From Nicotiana tabacum (lineage: Eukaryota; Streptophyta; Magnoliopsida; Solanales; Solanaceae), in the NCBI RefSeq assembly GCF_000715075.1, contig NC_134087.1:183985276-184049275 (forward strand): a stretch of 64,000 nucleotides of DNA. Direction: 5' to 3'. A program made the translations under genes and the position numbers. Numbering within the stretch: position 1 is the first letter of the stretch; each line of letters begins with the position of its first letter. Under the pieces are notes generated by a model. That model worked only from the letters and a program-made list of their open reading frames with translations. It was not told the DNA's origin and made no database searches. Of the stretch, positions 11,453 to 21,685 are shown one piece after another.

Positions 11453-11700
11453 TTTGTAAAACGCAGTATAATAATGCGTTTTACATTAAATAATTGTGTT
11501 GTACTCTGATTTTTGCCCCCACCAATAATGAACTGACATAACAATAATTCAATACATAAAACGTAGTATTGTACTGCGTTTTACATAGAAAAATTCTACA
11601 CCCCAACGTCGGACTTGCCTTATTTAAAGGCATTTCAATTTTATAAAAATTCATTCATACTTTATTTCAAACTTACGTTCATACTTCTCTCTTATCCTTA
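11453..11700. repeat. Left subterminal region with repeated CGCAGTA palindromes
   Basis: Palindromes of the form CGCAGTATAATAATGCG (near 11462) and CGTAGTATTGTACTGCG (near 11563) continue inward from the TIR. The same motif family occurs near 12289, 12389, 12491 and 12655 and on the right side near 63390-63590, about 14 copies in all. They are candidate transposase binding sites. Confidence 0.65.
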
Positions 11701-11704
11701 TCAA

Positions 11705-12154
11705 TTATTTTTTTACAATGTCCGAAATGACAAAAATAAGGGTTTCACTATATTGGGGGGTGAGGTTGTGTTGGAGAATAACTTCCGCAAGTTCCCGTTT
11801 ATATTTTTCTTTTCGTTCCTTTTGTGCTTCACAATTCCATTGTGCTTTCCATTTTTCTTCTCTCACCTCCTTCAGTTTCGCCCTCATTTCTACAATAATT
11901 CTATCGATTTCTCTTTGTGTTTTCCGTTGGCATAAACACATATTATGAAGAAATTGCAGTTGTTCTCTGTAGCATTCCTGATAACATGGTTCATCAACTC
12001 ATTCCTGAAAATCACAAATAGGTTCGCTGGAAACCTTGTATAACTGGTTCATACAGCACCAGTAGCGGCGTCCAACTTCACCATCGTCCCAACAATTTTG
12101 CATCGAGCATTCTTTTCCACAGTTGCACTTTGGCGCACGAAGAGGTTGAGCCAT
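11705..12154 (-). pseudogene. GRF-type zinc-finger gene of E0, one nonsense codon
   Basis: From the ATG at 12154 the frame runs 149 codons to the stop at 11705, interrupted once by TGA at 11999-12001 (codon 52). Residues 10-54 follow the GRF zinc-finger layout: KCNCGKEC, then GRRYWCC, then ICDFQE, stop, VDEP. The family has a tryptophan in the EW.DEP position, so the break is most simply TGG to TGA. Residues ~70-130 are charged and helical (KLKEVREEKWKAQWNCEAQK), a likely coiled coil. GRF fingers bind single-stranded nucleic acid in other proteins; the role here is unknown. It lies between the left TIR and the PMD gene on the same strand. Confidence 0.75.
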
Positions 12155-12278
12155 TTGATGAAATATTTGCTTTTAGTAAAAAAAAAACCCTTACTTTTAA
12201 TGAAATATTTGCTTTTACTAATTTTTGAGCACACAAAATAACTATAATGATGCTGTTATTTATAGGCGAGACAAAATA

Positions 12279-12568
12279 CATAAAGCGTAGTATAGTACTA
12301 CGTTTTATGGAGTTGTCTTGTCGTTCTGAAAAAGATGAAAACCATATGAAAAAGCTGGTTTATCGCAGAAAAATTTAACACATAAAGCGTAGTATAGTAC
12401 TACGTTTTATGGAGTTGTCTTGTCGTTCTGAAAAAGATGAAAACCATGTGAAAAAAGCTGGTTTATTGCAGAAAAATTTAACACATAAAGCGTAGTATAG
12501 TACTACGTTTTATGGAGTTGTCTTGTCGTTCTGAAAAAGATGAAAACCATGTGAAAAAAGCTGGTTTT
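12279..12568. repeat. 102 bp tandem repeat, ~2.8 copies, in E0
   Basis: Copies start at 12279, 12381 and 12483 with CATAAAGCGTAGTATAG and continue through GTCTTGTCGTTCTGAAAAAG. Each copy contains one CGTAGTATAGTACTACG palindrome, so it amplifies the subterminal motif. A further 30 bp direct repeat (TATCCTTTGTGCAGTGATGG...) follows at 12573 and 12627. Confidence 0.85.
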
Positions 12569-14523
12569 AGTTATCCTTTGTGCAGTGATGGTTTTAGTTC
12601 TATTGTTTGTTTTTCTGTGTACTGCTATCCTTTGTGCAGTGATGGTTTTAGTTCTAGTATAGTACTACGTTTTGCAATGTTTGTGTTTCTTGTGTACTGT
12701 TTAAGTAAAACTGTTGTTCAAATGCAATTAAAATATAAATGTTGTTAAACGATAATTGTTATCATTATATACATAATGCACTATTTACACAAACTAAAAA
12801 TCTAAGTAAATCAGTGAGTCCCGCAGCCTGTGTGCTTCAGTGCTGCTACTGGCCTGAGTCGCATCCCCTGTCGCCCGGGTACACTATCTGGATCATCATC
12901 ATCAAGCCGCCTCTTTATGTGAGGATGTGCAGCAGCATCGACACCACAACTGGCAGGATCGGAAGAATAGACCGTCGGGCCATCAGCAACTTACAAAACA
13001 AGTACTAAACTTAGCATGTGACAAAGTATATTTGTATTGTACGTGTTAAGTCAAAAAATATATTCCCACCGTGGCCTCGTCGGCCTCTTGAATATACGCA
13101 TCAGTGGTGTCCTCATCAAAGCATGTAGTGGCCTCAAAGATGGGCTGGGACGATGCCTTCATAAGAAAGTTAAAAATTAATTAATGGCAACTCATTAAGG
13201 GAAAAAAACAAATTGAAATTTTAAAGTAATACAAACATACCTGCACCTGTGATAGATCTGCATCAACCGTCGGGGATGAGGCATAACTCAACCTGCGCCC
13301 GTCATCCACATCCCGGGTGGGTCGATCCTTAGCTGCGGTAGATGGGCATGCAAAGTACTGGTCTACATCCTCGTCGAATGTACCCGTGATCGACAATGCT
13401 CCTGACGGGGTGACCTGCGATGCTGGCAGAGATAGCTGAAGGCTGTACGAAGGCATGCTAGTGGAAGGCTCATCTTGCCGAGGTATATAACCCGGTTGAT
13501 CATCTCCAAGCTCCACAACTCCAAAGTCCTCATCATGTCCCTCAATAGGTGGGTCGACAGGTGCCTCAACGCCCTTGCTGGGGACCACCTCCTCGGCGTC
13601 CCCCGCGACCCCGTGGAGCACCCCTACCTCGTAGGGCACCCCTCCCTCGTGCCCTACCCCTGCTTCGTGGGACACCCCTACCCCGATGGTAGTCCTCTGG
13701 TGCTGCATACTGATCCTCGTGGTCCAACCTCACGGCATCTCTCGCCTGAAACAGGGTCCGACGAGCCAACTGTGTCACCCGCCGGCCATAGTCAACGACT
13801 GTAGGGATGTCAGTATGCTGCTGCACCTCCTGTCCCAACTGGTAGAAGTGATGATGCCCAATAGCCTGTGAAATATTTAAAATATTAATTAAATAACACA
13901 ATATAACAATTATACGATATTAATAAGCCCAAAAACATACCAGTGTTTCGTGTCTCCCGGCGTATGGTCTGTAGCACTCGCCAAGTACATGAATGGGGTT
14001 CCCGATAATCAGTCGGGTGTGACGGCGGTACCATGATGCATACATATGAATAGTGGCCTCCTGGGTAAATGTAGGTGCTGGCGGAATACGGTCAGCTCGG
14101 TGCTCCTCCCAAATAAGGACCTGCTGCTCCAACCATCCCATATATATATCGTCCAGCCTGGCACGGTCATCCCGCTGATAGTGTATAGCCACCCATCTAG
14201 GATCCCTAGGTATAGGCTGGGGACGGTGAAACTGGCGAAGCACACGCTCTGTGGCATGATACTCAACCATATCGAAGAAGATCATCGGGACGGAGGTGCT
14301 CCAAAGCATTCGATCGAATGAGCAATAAAAGGGCAGCTGAGCTACCAACTCGTCGCTATATGGCGTCCAGATGAACTGCCAAATAATAACATAAAAGTGA
14401 GTATACGCAACACAACTCAATTTAAACAAGTAAGTGTAGGTACATATCTACCTGTCCGTCCACCAGCATATCTAGCACATCCCTGATAAGGGGGAGATTA
14501 TGATGAGCATCGGTCCCTCGGTA

Positions 14524-14528
14524 GTTCC
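14524..14528. other. Left target-site duplication of E1
   Basis: GTTCC directly precedes the left LTR of E1. The same five bases follow the right LTR at 61097-61101, both inside PMD exon 2. Confidence 0.95.
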
Positions 14529-14631
14529 TGTCACACCTCCTTTTTGCGCGCCCGTCCCGAAGGCTAAAATGCGCGGGTGGAGTTTTTCCAATTTAAGTGA
14601 AAATATTCGAAATGGGATTATTTATTTAATT

Positions 14632-14642
14632 CAGAGTCGCCA
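14632..14642 (-). other. PBS-like 11-mer inside the E1 LTR
   Basis: CAGAGTCGCCA, identical to 11 of the 18 PBS bases at 34611-34621, lies ~105 bp inside the LTR edge. The same word is in the other E1 LTR piece (about 34729-34739) and in both E2 LTRs (near 34853 and 53558). Confidence 0.7.
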
Positions 14643-17619
14643 CTTGGGAAAGGTTTGGCTTTTGGTGTCCCAAGTCACCGGTTTATCTTGAATCCCAAAT
14701 CGAGGAAATTTTCGACTTTTCCAAATGAAGTCTGCGAACCAGAAATTCTAAGTAAGGAATTTTGTTGACCCGAGGGAAGGTGTTAGGCACCCTCGAATCC
14801 CGTGGTTCTAGCACGGTCGCTTAAATTGTTATAATGGCTGAATATCTGATTTAAATACATGTTATGACTTATGTGCTTTTATTAAGTTTAAACCGCTTTT
14901 ATTATTGTCATTTTTTTTATAGAATTGCAACGTCGTGAAAATGCATCTCGAACCACGTCACAATCAATGCACCCGTGATCGTCAACACATTTTGACTCCG
15001 TTGAGATTTGGATTTGGGTCACATCAATGTGCACCCGAATTTAAGAATATAATTTAATTAAGCCGCGCCTAAAGAGTCTAACGCATTATTATTTTTTGGA
15101 GAAGGCCATGAGATTCACTAAACGGCCTGTCCTGAATTCTAAATGTTTATTATGGTTAGTTATTGAGGGCCTCGCAATTACATTTTTATTTGGCGAGGCT
15201 CGTCTCTATTTTAGAAGGGATATCCTAAAGTGACTACATTTCTATTATGTTTGTCCCTAAAATGAAAGAAAGAACAATGTATGCTGATTAAATGGCATGT
15301 TTAGCTAATCCTATCCTTTTATTGATTATCTAATTACGAGGCGAAGAACATTGTATCTCATGGAACATACTTTTACTCTGATAAAAATGCATATGAAATT
15401 GACGAAATGCTACGCTTATTCTTAACATTTCTTGAGCTGAATTTAACTAAACTTAATTAGACTAGATCAGAGGAATCAGCTACTAGACATTGTTACTAAT
15501 GGGATTCGAAAGTGACCCTATGTACTGCCTAACGGGACCTGGTAAAAGGAAAAATAAAACAGAAAAAAATTCCATAAGGTTGGGGTATACATACCATGTA
15601 TTAACAAACAACCACAAAAAAAAAAAAAAAAAAAGAGGACTAGAATTCAATCAGGCGTTAGTTAACATATCCTTTCATGCTATTGCGTTGTAAACTAATC
15701 AATTATACAAAACCCATTACTTATTCTAGGAGTATTACAACATATACTTAAACTTCTTCAATATCTTTTATTTTTCATGCCTTCATTGTTACATCAGATG
15801 GAAAGTCTTAGTATGTACCTGGATGTTGGATACAACAGAAGAAGCAAGGGGTCAGTAGAGCAATAGAAGCAATACCAAACAGCAGCAGTAACAGCAGGTA
15901 CAAATAGAACAAAATCCCAGTGCAAGAGGCAACTAGAGCCGATGGAGAAATGGCAGAATGAAGCAAATTCCCAGTAGTATGGAATCAGGGATCCAGGCAA
16001 CTCAATTCCAGGAGAAACAAACAATACAAATCCAAACCATAGACTTAGCCGATACTTGAAAGAAGACAGAACTGATTTGAACAGTTTGAACAAACTAAGA
16101 ATCAAACAAACAGCAAGAAGAAAGCAGTTTCTGATTTTTATGATATCCCTCTCCCTATCTCCTTTCAAAATCCAATGTCAATCTTCAGTTTTTGAAATTA
16201 TACTTGAGTTATCAAAAGAAATCTTTTCCAGTTTTCTGTTTTCAGAACTCAATTCTCAATGTTCAACCTAAGTTTTCTATATTCCCTTTTATCAACCTAA
16301 AATCAGCCCTTTAACAGCCTGTTAGACAATCAGAACACCCCTCCCATGTGCTATCTTTCTTTTCAGTTTCCACTTACCATTTAAATAAAAACAAACCCCA
16401 TGACATTCCCTGGCAAACTTACTTTTGAGTAAGGTTTATTATTTCTGAAACTTAAAGCAGAATATGGGCAGCAGAATGTAATCTGACAGCATGTGCTGTC
16501 AAATTACTTTAAACTTAATAAAAGCCTTTATGCAGGACACAGGTTGTGCGCAATGCACATGTGGTGCATAAGTGCACATGCTGTGCACAAGTGCACATGT
16601 CCTCCAATTCAGAGCTGTAATTAAACAAAACAATCCTTTTACATTTCTGATTCAAAATAACAACTATAAGTGAACAAACCCAGTTCCTTATTGATTCAAG
16701 CAAATGTGTCCAGAAGCAAATCGATTTGTTATTGTTCAGGCAGTTAAAACTAATTGACGACACATGTCGAACCGACTATATTAATCATAACATGTACAAT
16801 CGTAGCCAAAATCAGACATTTAAATAGTATCACACAAGGGGTTCAGATTGCAATGTTAATACAGAAATGACCTTGGGAGCTAATTGAATGACCAATTACG
16901 AATTCAATTGAACATACATTTTACACACACACATTATGAAGAAAGACTTGACTGAATACAGGAGTCCGGGCAAAAGGGGGCAATTGACAGTTGATAAAAG
17001 AAATTCAGAGACAAATTACACAAAATATGCACAGACCTCTAAACCACACACGTACTGAATAACAAAGAGAAAACAAACTTACCTTAAAAACTTTGAAAGA
17101 AGGAACAGAAAATCAGCTTGTGTTTGAACAGACCCTTTTTAAGGTTGAACGGACTTTAATCGAAGGGTTTCTCAGATGAGAAACACTTCGATTAAGGGCC
17201 ATTAGACCCTAACCTCTTGGCTTAACAGGCACGGACCGGGCTTGGGGTTTTTAGGTTTTGTGGAAGGTAGATTTGGAACTTGGGCTTCCATGGTTAGATT
17301 CGGACCAAACCAAGCATGGTTTGGTCACGAGGGGGGTCCGGGGATTGTCTGGTATGAATCTAGGGCAGATCGGCGTAGATCGAGTTTTGCTCGAATCTTC
17401 AAATGAAGATTCGAGGACCTGGAGGATGATTCGAACTAAACGGTCAACAGGTCCATGTTTAGGGGGTGAGATGGTCCTATGGTGTTAAGGTGAAGGCCAC
17501 CGGCATTCATGCCGCCGGCTTTCATGGTGAAGGTGTACAGAGGCTGCTCTAGGGTTTGGGGTTCTTGTGAAGACGATGAAGGCTGGGGTATTGGATAGGG
17601 GGCAGGGTACGAGTGGGAA

Positions 17620-17629
17620 CTTATATATG
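17620..17629 (-). promoter_or_regulatory. Probable TATA box of the E1 LTR
   Basis: The minus strand reads CCATATATAAG, ~710 bp inside the sense 5' edge of the LTR. The identical site is at about 60379-60388 in the other LTR, and E2 has an equivalent TATATAAAC at the matching place. Transcription would start ~30 bp to the left, leaving a U3 of ~0.75 kb and an R-U5 of ~3 kb (inference). Confidence 0.5.
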
Positions 17630-17831
17630 GAATGGATGAACGGATTTCAACCGTTGGATGAGGCGATATGGAGGGCCAGGATCCTTCAGTTAAAGGGGAA
17701 CGGTGTCGTTTTAGACTAAAAGGGGTTGGGTCGGTCCGGGTGAGACGGGTCGGGTCTATTAGTGGGTACGGGGTGTGGGATCTTGGCCGTTGGATCAGTT
17801 TGGTTTGAATGGTTGAGATGGATTGGTATTG

Positions 17832-17866
17832 AAACGACGTAGTTTTGGTGTCAAACTACGTCGTTT
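17832..17866. promoter_or_regulatory. U3 palindrome with ACGTCG cores
   Basis: AAACGACGTAGTTT and its complement AAACTACGTCGTTT flank a 7 bp spacer upstream of the TATA box; an identical copy is at about 60593-60627. Related GTCGTTT words occur at 17706 and in the E2 U3 at about 37957, 38090 and 38171, each near a GGCCGTTGGATC-like word. They are candidate bZIP-type regulator sites (inference). Confidence 0.5.
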
Positions 17867-18337
17867 TGTGGCCTGGGGGTGGGCTGTTCGGACTGGTAAC
17901 TTGGGCTGCTCATTTGGGCCCTAAATTTGAAATGGGGATCAGCCCAACTTCAACAAATTTTAGCCTTTTTTCTTTATTTCTAATTTTCTAAAAACACACA
18001 ACCTAATTAAATAAAATTAAAACCATTAATTAACGTTTAATGTTTTTATCACACACATATAAAAAATGTTAAAAGTAGGTAAGATTAAACAAAACAACAA
18101 ATCAGTATAAAAATGCGTATTTTATGATTTTCTATTTAACAACCGAATTATGGTTCAAATTATGCCTGACACACACATTTTTTGTATTTTATTTTAATAG
18201 AATAGCAATGGGCAAACATCATAAACAATTAACAAATTGTCACATAAAATCCAAAAATTGTACAGCAGGACCATTTGTTATTATTTTTTATTTCTTTTGG
18301 AGCGATTGTCGCGTAAGACAAAAATCACGTGCTCACA

Positions 18338-18352
18338 GCTGCCCCTCTTTGT
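18338..18352 (-). other. E1 polypurine tract
   Basis: The minus strand reads AAAGAGGGGCAGC directly before the LTR start TGTGAGC. This is the expected plus-strand DNA primer for reverse transcription; E2 has the same tract at 38642-38655. Confidence 0.85.
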
Positions 18353-18454
18353 TCGGAAACACGAAGGGTTTTCGTGCAAAGATAAAGTGAGCGGATATGA
18401 GCGATTTTTGCCTATGGACTACTCCGTGTGAAGCATTTTTGAAAGATTTGACCG

Positions 18455-18517
18455 AACCTTTGCTCCAAAGGTTTCCTACATATCCTGGGCTAAACAGGAA
18501 TCAGGTCAATGTAGTTC
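18455..18517 (-). other. Structured motif copy E1-d (before PPT)
   Basis: Plus-strand order: stem P3 AACCTTTG/CAAAGGTT, then TCC, outer stem P1 CTACAT/ATGTAG enclosing stem P2 TCCTG/CAGGA and the constant AATCAGGTC, then TTC. It lies ~120 bp before the polypurine tract in sense direction. It is one of eight copies in the two retrotransposons. Confidence 0.8.
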
Positions 18518-19060
18518 GGGAAGTTTTGGTAGCTGGGACTACCATGGGACTGCGATGCTTGCTGTTACTGCTGTTGCTGTTGTCACCTGCTTTACTGACC
18601 GCCTTATTACAACCAAAGAAAAATTGAAACTGAACTAAATACTTATATGCATGTCAACTGCTAGTTACAAGATCCCTATCTATGATTCTTTTGTGACTTG
18701 ATCATGGGTCTTAGCTGATTTTGCTTGGAGACTTCGATCCGCATCTTGATGCTTGCGAGTTGTAGGTGCTTGTTTAACCTCCGGGATACTCAATGAGACG
18801 CGACTGGCAGAGTTCTGGACCTTAATCAAATCCTGGAGCGATCCGCCTTTCATTTTCTCTGGTATCTTGGGACATCTTCTTTTGTCTTTTTCTTCTTAGA
18901 TTCTGAGTTGAAACTCATCTTGTGGGTCGTTTCGATCCGTGTGGCTCGGGGTTAGACCTGCGGAAAAAACAAACGAACGAAATTTTCTGCCCCAGTTTCA
19001 CTAGGAAATTTCGTGAATTATTCGCCAGGAAGTTCATAAAATTGATGAAAGAAGATGTGA
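18518..19060 (-). other. E1 noncoding 3' region between array and PPT
   Basis: No coding potential is seen. It includes a short CTG-rich run near 18560-18585 and a partial match to the same region of E2 (38822-39380). It belongs to the long 3' untranslated part of the element. Confidence 0.5.
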
Positions 19061-21685
19061 ATGCTCAGTTCAGGGTTGGAGCCCTAATACCGACTAGCTG
19101 GGGGAGAAGTTTCGTTTTAGAGTTGAAACTCTAATACTGACCATCTGGGGAAAAGTTCAGTTTAGGTTTTAAAACCCTAATGCTGACTGAATGGAAAGAG
19201 TTCAGTTTAGGGTTTAAAACCCTAATGCTGACTAAAAGAAAAGAGTTTAGTTTAGGGTTTAAAACCCTAATGCTGACTGAAAGGAAAGAGTTCAGTTTAA
19301 GGTTTAAAACCCTGATGCTGATCAAAGGAAAAAGTTCAGTTCAGGGTTTAAAACCCCAATGCTGACTGAAAGGAAAAATTCAGTTTAGGGTTTAAAACCC
19401 TAATGCTGACTGGAAGGAAAAGCTCAGTTTAGGGTTTAAAACCCTAATGCTGGCTGAATGGAAAAGAGTTCAGTTTAGGGTTTAAAACCCTGATGCTGAT
19501 CAAAGGAAAAAGTTCAGTTCAGGGTTTAAAACCCCAATGCTGACTGAAAGGAAAAATTCAGTTTAGGGTTTAAAACCCTAATGCTGACTGGAAGTAAAAG
19601 CTCAGTTTAGGGTTTAAAACCCTAATGCTGGCTGAATGGAAAAAGTTCAGTTTAGGGTTTAAAACCCTAAGGCTGATTAAAGGAAAAAGTTCAGTTCAGG
19701 GTTTAAAACCCTAATGCTGACTAAATGGAAAAAGCTCAGTTTAGGGTTTAAAACCCTAATGCTGGCTGAATAGAAAAAGTTCAGTTTAGGGTTTAAAACC
19801 CTAATGCTGACTAAAGGGAAAATTCAGTTTAGGGTTTAAAACCCTAATGCTGACTGCATGGAAAAGCTCAGTTTAGGGTTTAAAACCCTAATGCTGGCTG
19901 AATGGAAAAAGTTCAGTTTAGGGTTTAAAACCCTAATGCTGACTAATGGAAAAATTCAGTTTAGGGTTTAAAACCCTAATGTTGACTGCATGGAAAAGCT
20001 CAGTTTATGGTTTAAAACCCTAATGCTGGCTGAAATGAGAAAGTTCAGTTTAGGGTTTAAAACCCTAATGCTGATTAAAAGGAAAAATTCAGTTTAGGGT
20101 TTAAAACCCTAATGCTGATTAAAGGAAAAAGTTCAGTTCAGGGTTTAAAACCCTAATGCTGACTAAAGGAAAGAGTTCAGTTTAGGGTTTAAAACCCTAA
20201 TGCTGACATGCATGGAAAAAGCTCAGTTTAGGGTTTAAAACCCTAATGCTGGCTGAATGGAAAGAGTTCAGTTTAGGGTTTAAAACCCTAATGCTGACTA
20301 AAGGGAAAAGTTCAGTTTAGGGTTTAAAACCCTAATGCTGGCTAAATGGAAAAAAGTTCAGTTTAGGGTTTAAAACCCTAATGCTGATTGCATGGAAAAG
20401 CTCGGTTTATGGTTTAAAACCCTAATGCTGGCTGAATGGAAAAAAGTTCAGTTTAGGTTTAAAACCCTAAGGCTGATTAAAGGAAAAGGTTCAGTTCAGG
20501 GTTTAAAACCCTAATGCTGACTAAAGGAAAGAGTTCAGTTTAGGGTTTAAAACCCTAATGCTGACATGCATGGAAAAAGCTCAGTTTAGGGTTTAAAACC
20601 CTAATGCTGGCTGAATGGAAAAAGTTCAGTTTAGGGTTTAAAACCCTAAGGCTGATTAAAGGAAAAAGGTCAGTTTAGGGTTTAAAACCCTAATGCTGAC
20701 TAAATGGAAAAAGCTCAGTTTAGGGTTTAAAACCCTAATGTTGGTTGAATGGAAAAAGTTCAGTTTAGGGTTTAAAACCCTAATGCTGACTAAAGGGAAA
20801 ATTCAGTTCAGGGTTTAAAACCCTAATGCTGACTGCATGGAAAAGCTCAGTTTAGGGTTTAAAACCCTAATGCTGGCTGAATGGAAAGAGTTCAGTTTAG
20901 GGTTTAAAACCCTAATGCTGACTAAATGGAAAAGTTCAGTTCAGGGTTTAAAACCCTAATGCTGATCAAAGGAAAAAGTTCAGTTCAGGGTTTTAAAACC
21001 CTAATGCTGACTGAAATGAGAAAGTTCAGTTTAGGGTTTAAAACCTTAATGCTGATTAAAAGGAAAAATTCAGTTTAGGGTTTAAAACCCTAATGCTGAT
21101 TAAAGGAAAAAGTTCAGTTCAGGGTTTAAAACCCTAATGCTGACTAAAGGAAAGAGTTCAGTTTAGGGTTTAAAACCCTAATGCTGACATGCAATGGAAA
21201 AAAGTTCAGTTTAGGGTTTAAAACCCTAATGCTGACTAAAGGAAAAATTCAGTTTAGGGTTTAAAACCCTAATGTTGATTGCATAGAAAAGCTCAGTTTA
21301 GGGTTTAAAACCCTAATGCTGGCTGAATGGAAAAAGTTCAGTTTAGGGTTTAAAACCCTAATGCTGACTAAAGGAAAAATTCAGTTTAGGGTTTAAAACC
21401 CTAATGCTGATTGCATGGAAAAGCTCAGTTTAGGGTTTAAAACCCTAATGCTGGCTGAATGGAAAAAGTTCAGTTTAGGGTTTAAAACCCTAATGCTGAC
21501 TAAAGGAAAAATTCAGTTTAGGGTTTAAAACCCTAATGCTGATTGCATGGAAAAGCTCAGTTTAGGGTTTAAAACCCTAATGCTGGCTGAATGGAAAAAG
21601 TTCAGTTTAGGGTTTAAAACCCTAATGCTGACTAAAGGAAAAATTCAGTTTAGGGTTTAAAACCCTAATGTTTACTAGCTGGGGA
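19061..21685. repeat. E1 minisatellite, ~44 bp monomer, about 60 copies, with inverted telo-box motifs
   Basis: Each monomer has the near-palindrome TTTAGGGTTTAAAACCCTAA followed by a variable spacer (TGCTGACTAAAGGAAAAA, TGCTGATTGCATGGAAAAGC or TGCTGGCTGAATGGAAAAAG). The first two or three units (19061-19150) are degenerate. From ~21231 the three spacer types form an exact 132 bp higher-order repeat (spacers beginning 21231, 21363, 21495, 21627). The array lies in the 3' untranslated region between pol and the polypurine tract, where Ogre elements often carry tandem repeats. Short open frames in it are not considered real. Confidence 0.95.

Larger units (their letters stand above)
14529..18337 (-). 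repeat. E1 left LTR (3' LTR in sense), 3809 bp
   Basis: It pairs with 34626-34764 plus 57345-61096. I counted by eye about 20-25 substitutions over ~3.7 kb. It lacks a ~69 bp block that the other copy has at 58978-59046; the block is flanked there by TTCCC on both sides, suggesting deletion by short homology here. Short open frames inside (15794-16168, 17258-17488) recur in the other LTR but show no protein features, and I do not call them genes. Two short hairpins and the promoter signals are listed separately. Confidence 0.93.

Noticed and set aside
13475..13804. Plus-strand 109-codon frame opposite the PMD gene
   Set aside because: Shadow of the GC-rich RGG coding region on the other strand.
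15794..16168. 124-codon minus-strand open frame in the E1 LTR (repeated at 58485-58859)
   Set aside because: Identical in both LTRs simply because LTRs are copies; hydrophobic low-complexity sequence with no family match and no counterpart in E2.
17258..17488. Plus-strand open frame in the E1 LTR (repeated at 60016)
   Set aside because: Antisense to the element, in U3, with no similarity to known proteins.
18455..18517. The eight-copy motif as a hammerhead or other known self-cleaving ribozyme
   Set aside because: I do not see the CTGATGA and GAAA core of a hammerhead or another ribozyme core that I can recognise; left as an unclassified structured motif.
19131..19365. Open frames across the 44 bp array
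   Set aside because: Arise from the repeat unit lacking stops in some phases; they break as soon as the unit length varies.
19061..21685. True telomere or interstitial telomere tract
   Set aside because: TTTAGGG is not in uninterrupted tandem; each unit has only one motif and its complement within a unique spacer.
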